A DNA stretch of 64,000 bases, taken from positions 2,108,001 through 2,172,000 of the forward strand of contig NZ_CP106855.1 of NCBI RefSeq assembly GCF_002209355.2, in the 5' to 3' direction. The position numbers and the translations under genes are program-made. The stretch is from Bdellovibrio sp. SKB1291214. GTDB taxonomy: Bacteria > Bdellovibrionota > Bdellovibrionia > Bdellovibrionales > Bdellovibrionaceae. Positions 60,652-64,000 of this stretch are shown one piece after another. The notes beneath the pieces are model-generated. The model ran no database searches. It was not told the DNA's origin and was given only the letters and a program-made list of their open reading frames with translations. Every line of letters starts with the position of its first letter. The stretch's first letter is position 1.

Positions 60652-61461
60652 ATGAGTAATTTCCTATCTAAGATCACGGTGACAGCAGGGATGGTTTTTG
60701 TCGGCGCCTGCAGTCCGCAATCTGTTTCCAACTCTGCGTCGGTTGGGTCGTCATCATTGAGTGTAGATGCCTCAAAACAGGCCGCTGTGAGTTTCAAATT
60801 AGTGGATGCTCCTAATAAGGAAATAAAATCTGTGGTCGTAGATATCGATCATCTTGAAGTCCTTGTTGCGGGGGCTTCAAAGTCGGGCCGTCTGCAGTTA
60901 GCAAAAGGACTGGGGCCAGTGGACCTTCTTAAATTGCAAAATGGGGTGAGCTTGCCTTTGCAAGACATCGTAGCTCCAGATGGTTTGCAGATTCAGCAGA
61001 TTCGTTTGATTTTAAAAGACTCGGGTCACTATATCGTGAAAGAAGACGATTCGATCTGTGAATTGAAAACTCCAAGTGCGCAAAAAACAGGAGTGAAGAT
61101 CATCCTCACCAATAAGGTCCAGTTCGAAGCAGGTCACCAATATAACGTCACAGTGGACTTTGATGCGAATAAGTCGGTAGTTCTTCAAGGGAACGGCGGA
61201 TGTCTGTTGAAACCAGTCTTGAAGCTGATTTCTGTGACAAAGCAGGAATTGCCAGAAGTGATCGATCCTCAACCAACTGTTTCACCTTCACCAAGCGCAA
61301 GTCCCTCTCCTGCGGTCAGTCCTTCCCCATCGCCAGAACCACCGGTTGAGATCATAACAACACCGGATGAAAACGATTCGTCGGGTGATGGTTGGGATTA
61401 CACTCCAATCGTTGATGGACAAGAGCCCATTGTCGATGAAAGTCAGTTGTCAGAGCTTTAA
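60652..61461 (+). CDS. DUF4382-type lipoprotein with Pro/Ser-rich linker
   Basis: A 269-residue protein. The lipobox VFVGAC gives the lipidated Cys near residue 20. Residues 45-200 (VSFKLVDAPNKEIKSVVVDIDHLEV ... LIILTNKVQFEAGHQYNVTVDFDANKSVVLQG) match the DUF4382 fold. A repetitive linker then follows (PSPSASPSPAVSPSPSPEPP, about 218-237), and an acidic tail ends it. AGGAGGG lies 6 bases before the ATG. The role is unknown; such proteins are often surface-exposed. Confidence 0.75.
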   Translation: MSNFLSKITVTAGMVFVGACSPQSVSNSASVGSSSLSVDASKQAAVSFKLVDAPNKEIKSVVVDIDHLEVLVAGASKSGRLQLAKGLGPVDLLKLQNGVSLPLQDIVAPDGLQIQQIRLILKDSGHYIVKEDDSICELKTPSAQKTGVKIILTNKVQFEAGHQYNVTVDFDANKSVVLQGNGGCLLKPVLKLISVTKQELPEVIDPQPTVSPSPSASPSPAVSPSPSPEPPVEIITTPDENDSSGDGWDYTPIVDGQEPIVDESQLSEL

Positions 61462-61476
61462 TTTAACGGAGCATCT

Positions 61477-62373
61477 TTGAATAGCATGGATAAAAACATC
61501 ATCTTAGGCACCATTGACGAAACTCTTGAGGAACATTTCGCAAATAAAAAAGAAGAAGTGACGGGATTCGTTCACCGTCACTTCGGTCTTCAGGAAGCTT
61601 TGAAAATTCAAAAACAGTCATTGGCATTAGACTTGGTTTACTACCCACTGAATACCCTGTGGTCGGTTCCATATCTTACCCTTAAAAAAGTAGCAGAGAC
61701 TTTAGATAAGCTTGGGTGGGGACGTGCCAACAAGCTTGTTAAACATATTCCTGCAAGTTTTAAAACGCGTTATCAAAAATCTGCGGAAAGAATATTACTG
61801 ACAGAACTTTTAAATAGTTCACAAGCCGACGTCTTTGCCTCGTTAGAGGCCAAGCTGCATTTAAGACGTTATTTTTCGGGGGCAGAGTTCGAAGACTTGC
61901 AAAGAAAAGTTTCTGCCGTTTATACCGAAGAGGTCGATAAATTTTCTTCGGCTCAGGTGTTAGTTACGGACCTGATCGCGACTTTTCTGACGGTCTGTGC
62001 TGGAAAACTTTTCTTTCACAATAGCTCTTTGGGTGTGGCAGGAATGGGCTCAAAGATCGCACGAAAATTTGCCAATGATGATGCCGCTGAACGATTCTTT
62101 CTGGGAAAAAAAGCGGGCTCTGCGTTTTACAGCGTTTTCCCCGTGGCTCCCACGCAAACACAAATATACATGGCCACGATTGGTATAGGACTGCTATTGA
62201 CGGTGATGAGTATCGCGGTTGCTGCTTTTAGTGATCCCGTGCGAAAGTCTTTGGGTATTCAAGACTACAAATTGCGGGGATTGTTAACCTCTCTGGAGCA
62301 GAATTTATACCAGCTTTTTAAAGAAGAAATTAAATCCAAAGTAAAACGCGAAACCTTTAAAACGGCTGCATAG
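61477..62373 (+). CDS. protein of unknown function with one or two membrane segments
   Basis: A 298-residue protein. The TTG start has GGAG five bases upstream, while an ATG nine bases later has poorer spacing, so the TTG is favoured. A hydrophobic helix near residues 158-180 (LVTDLIATFLTVCAGKLFF) and a stronger one near 228-250 (IYMATIGIGLLLTVMSIAVAAF) suggest an integral or amphipathic membrane protein. The N-terminal half is charged and helical. It follows the DUF4382 gene by 15 bp and is likely cotranscribed. No family recognised. Confidence 0.55.
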   Translation: MNSMDKNIILGTIDETLEEHFANKKEEVTGFVHRHFGLQEALKIQKQSLALDLVYYPLNTLWSVPYLTLKKVAETLDKLGWGRANKLVKHIPASFKTRYQKSAERILLTELLNSSQADVFASLEAKLHLRRYFSGAEFEDLQRKVSAVYTEEVDKFSSAQVLVTDLIATFLTVCAGKLFFHNSSLGVAGMGSKIARKFANDDAAERFFLGKKAGSAFYSVFPVAPTQTQIYMATIGIGLLLTVMSIAVAAFSDPVRKSLGIQDYKLRGLLTSLEQNLYQLFKEEIKSKVKRETFKTAA

Positions 62374-62411
62374 GGCGGCGGACTTCTGCGTTGTTGCATG
62401 GTTTGGCCCTT

Positions 62412-62463
62412 AGGTAGTTCCCTTTTTGGACTGCAGCGCATTCCAAAAGGGGAACTGTTACCT
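62412..62463. repeat. AGGTAACAG palindromic repeat, 52-bp deletion variant
   Basis: Starts AGGTAGTTCCC, lacking the ACA of the other copies (three bases), and ends GGGGAACTGTTACCT. It lies 38 bases after the 61477 gene. Confidence 0.8.
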
Positions 62464-62475
62464 ATAGAAACGACC

Positions 62476-62508
62476 TTGCGTTGCGTTCCAAAAAGGGAAC
62501 TGTTACCT
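62476..62508. repeat. right half of the AGGTAACAG palindromic repeat
   Basis: The right arm ends AAAAAGGGAACTGTTACC plus T. The hutI start lies seven bases downstream, so the leader of hutI is made of repeat sequence. Confidence 0.75.
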
Positions 62509-62514
62509 TAGGTC

Positions 62515-63750
62515 ATGATTTTAATTCGTGATATTTCGACATTGTTGACGATGGCGGGGGCCGCCGCAAATGAGGGCCGCCGCGTGACTGAGGCTGATTT
62601 GGGTATTTCCCAAAGGCAGGCGATTTTGATCGATAAAGGTGTCATCCAATGGATCGGTGCTTCCGGTAAAGTTCCGAAGCAGTATGCGAAGTCTAAAATC
62701 AAAGAGGTCAACGCCAAGGGTTTGACTGTGTTGCCCGGATTCATCGAGTGCCACACGCATTTGATTTATGCCGGTAATCGCGCCGCTGAATTTGAAATGC
62801 GCAATCAAGGTGTTTCGTATCAAGAGATCGCTGCGAAGGGCGGCGGTATTTTGTCGACGATGAAAAACACTCGTCAATCTTCCATCGCTGAACTCGTGCG
62901 CACGGGGCAGGAGCGCATGGATCACTTTGTCTCTCAAGGTGTCACGACGGTTGAAATCAAATCCGGATATGCACTTAACTTAAAAGATGAACTCAAGGTT
63001 TTACAAAGTGTGCAAAAACTAGAAGGCGCGCGAACGGTGGCGACTTTCTTGGGTGCTCATGCTTTGCCACCAGAATTTAAAACTTACGAAAGTTATCTGC
63101 AACATCTCGGCGACGTGGTTTTACCGCAAGTGAAGAAAAAGAAGCTCGCAAGTCGAGTGGATGTGTTTATTGAAAAAGGCTTTTTCCCGCTTGAGGAATC
63201 CGAAAAGTATCTGCGTAAAGCCCAAGCGTTGGGTTTTGATGTTTTGATCCATGCCGATCAAATGACATTGTCGGGTGGTGCGGACCTGGCAGTTAAGCTT
63301 GGGGCCTTGTCAGGTGACCATCTTTTGCAAATCACTCAAAAGGAAATCAAAAATCTGGCAAACTCAAATGTCACTTGCGTGATGTTGCCAGCGGCTGACC
63401 TTTATACGAAAACAAATTACCCCAAAGCCAAAGAGTTGATCGAGGCGGGGGCTCGCGTGGCTCTTGCAACAGATTTCAATCCGGGCACTTCGCCGACTCA
63501 AGATTTGAATTTGGTGGGATTGCTTGCTCGTCTGGAAATGAAGATGACACTGCCTCAAGTGATTGGTGCTTACACCGTTGGAGCCGCTCACGCACTGAAC
63601 ATGCACAAGGAGCTGGGGTCTTTAGAGGTAGGGAAGTCTGCTGATATTTTATGCATCGATCAAAGCTGGGATTGTCTGTTCTATAGCGTGGGGGAGCGTC
63701 CTAAAAAGATGGTTTTCTCTCGAGGAAAGAAGATTTACGACAGTCTCTAA
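62515..63750 (+). CDS. hutI: imidazolonepropionase
   Basis: A 411-residue zinc/iron amidohydrolase converting 4-imidazolone-5-propionate to N-formimino-L-glutamate, the third step of histidine breakdown. Metal ligands are His80 and His82 (ECHTHLIYAGNR), His246 (LIHADQMTLSGG) and Asp320 (ALATDFNPGTSPTQDL). The length fits. The gene is 23.6 kb from hutU and follows two repeat copies with only a weak ribosome-binding site, so expression may be separate from hutHU. Confidence 0.97.
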   Translation: MILIRDISTLLTMAGAAANEGRRVTEADLGISQRQAILIDKGVIQWIGASGKVPKQYAKSKIKEVNAKGLTVLPGFIECHTHLIYAGNRAAEFEMRNQGVSYQEIAAKGGGILSTMKNTRQSSIAELVRTGQERMDHFVSQGVTTVEIKSGYALNLKDELKVLQSVQKLEGARTVATFLGAHALPPEFKTYESYLQHLGDVVLPQVKKKKLASRVDVFIEKGFFPLEESEKYLRKAQALGFDVLIHADQMTLSGGADLAVKLGALSGDHLLQITQKEIKNLANSNVTCVMLPAADLYTKTNYPKAKELIEAGARVALATDFNPGTSPTQDLNLVGLLARLEMKMTLPQVIGAYTVGAAHALNMHKELGSLEVGKSADILCIDQSWDCLFYSVGERPKKMVFSRGKKIYDSL

Positions 63751-63860
63751 TGATTCGTGGTGTCAGAAAATTTAAGAATCTTACATAAAATAGTAATTTT
63801 TGTTTGAACTCCAAGCGCTTTTCTTTCTAGTCTTGTGTTGTGACCGGGGGGGAGCAACAA

Positions 63861-64000
63861 GTGAGATCATCATATACGACGTTGATGCAGTCGAAGTATT
63901 TTAATCCTGCGTTTAACAGCGCTATCTTTGACGGTCCTGTGCGAATTTACTTCGCTCAGTTTCACGAAGCGTTGGCATTGAAGGTTTACTTCATGATCCA
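63861..64000 (+). CDS. N-terminal fragment of a gene cut by the window edge
   Basis: A GTG start preceded by GGGGGGAG at good spacing opens a frame of 46 codons to the edge (SKYFNPAFNSAIFDGPVRIYF...). It has no signal peptide and is Phe/Tyr-rich. Family not recognised; the remainder lies outside. Confidence 0.6.
   Translation, partial: MRSSYTTLMQSKYFNPAFNSAIFDGPVRIYFAQFHEALALKVYFMI

Overview
The window reads as a chromosomal segment of a Bdellovibrio-like predatory bacterium (Bdellovibrionota). This is inferred from gene content and protein style, not from a marker gene. The evidence is a complete 2-oxoglutarate dehydrogenase set, a split histidine-utilisation pathway, and very many small secreted or lipoprotein genes of no recognised family. 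There is also an LpxR-type lipid A deacylase, a response regulator with a conserved C-terminal tail of the kind seen in delta-proteobacterial relatives, and moderate G+C by eye (not computed). No rRNA, tRNA, CRISPR array, integrase or transposase gene was seen. The two edge genes (1-850 minus, 63861-64000 plus) are cut by the window.

Layout. 1-9.4 kb: a truncated PhcB-like methyltransferase gene, then envelope and secreted proteins (HExxH metalloprotease, DUF454 membrane protein, sugar-type binding protein, CapA-like phosphoesterase, a lipoprotein/outer-membrane/membrane trio) facing lpxR. 9.6-16 kb: a small secreted protein with biased codon use, an OppA-type binding protein, an OmpA-type lipoprotein divergent from a SIMPL protein, a secreted papain-like protease with an overlapping Cys-rich partner, and a TerC membrane protein. 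16-24 kb: housekeeping genes (GyrI-like protein, thioredoxin-fold protein, birA-nadC with overlapping stop and start, a receiver protein, then LptF/G permease-def-fmt-rpe in tight array). 24-32 kb: class II amidotransferase, secreted alpha-amylase, hybrid histidine kinase, TetX-like monooxygenase with divergent TetR, Nudix protein.

32-42.8 kb: hutH, a Tat-exported tailspike/pectate-lyase-like protein, a DTW-domain tRNA-modifying enzyme, hutU, and a NitT/TauT-type ABC importer followed by a methyltransferase. hutI lies 24 kb further on at 62.5 kb. HutH, HutU and HutI together take histidine to N-formimino-glutamate; no hutG, hutF or ftcD is in the window. 42.8-54 kb: a Cys/His papain-fold secreted protein with a membrane-anchored partner, small secreted proteins, an ATP-grasp enzyme, an XRE regulator, a radical SAM protein, lpd, and an SDR-DoxX pair divergent from a LysR regulator. 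54-64 kb: sucA-sucB, gpmA, a small heat-shock protein, a gene-free structured region, a DUF4382 lipoprotein and hutI.

The most striking non-coding signal is a set of dispersed perfect palindromes with AGGT...ACCT ends. Two unrelated families are both exactly 55 bp long, and they repeatedly supply the stop codons of the flanking genes (rpe, tetR, nudix, radical SAM, oppA). A second signal is a 183-bp inverted-repeat region between hsp20 and the DUF4382 lipoprotein that could fold into a long irregular hairpin followed by a terminator-like stem.
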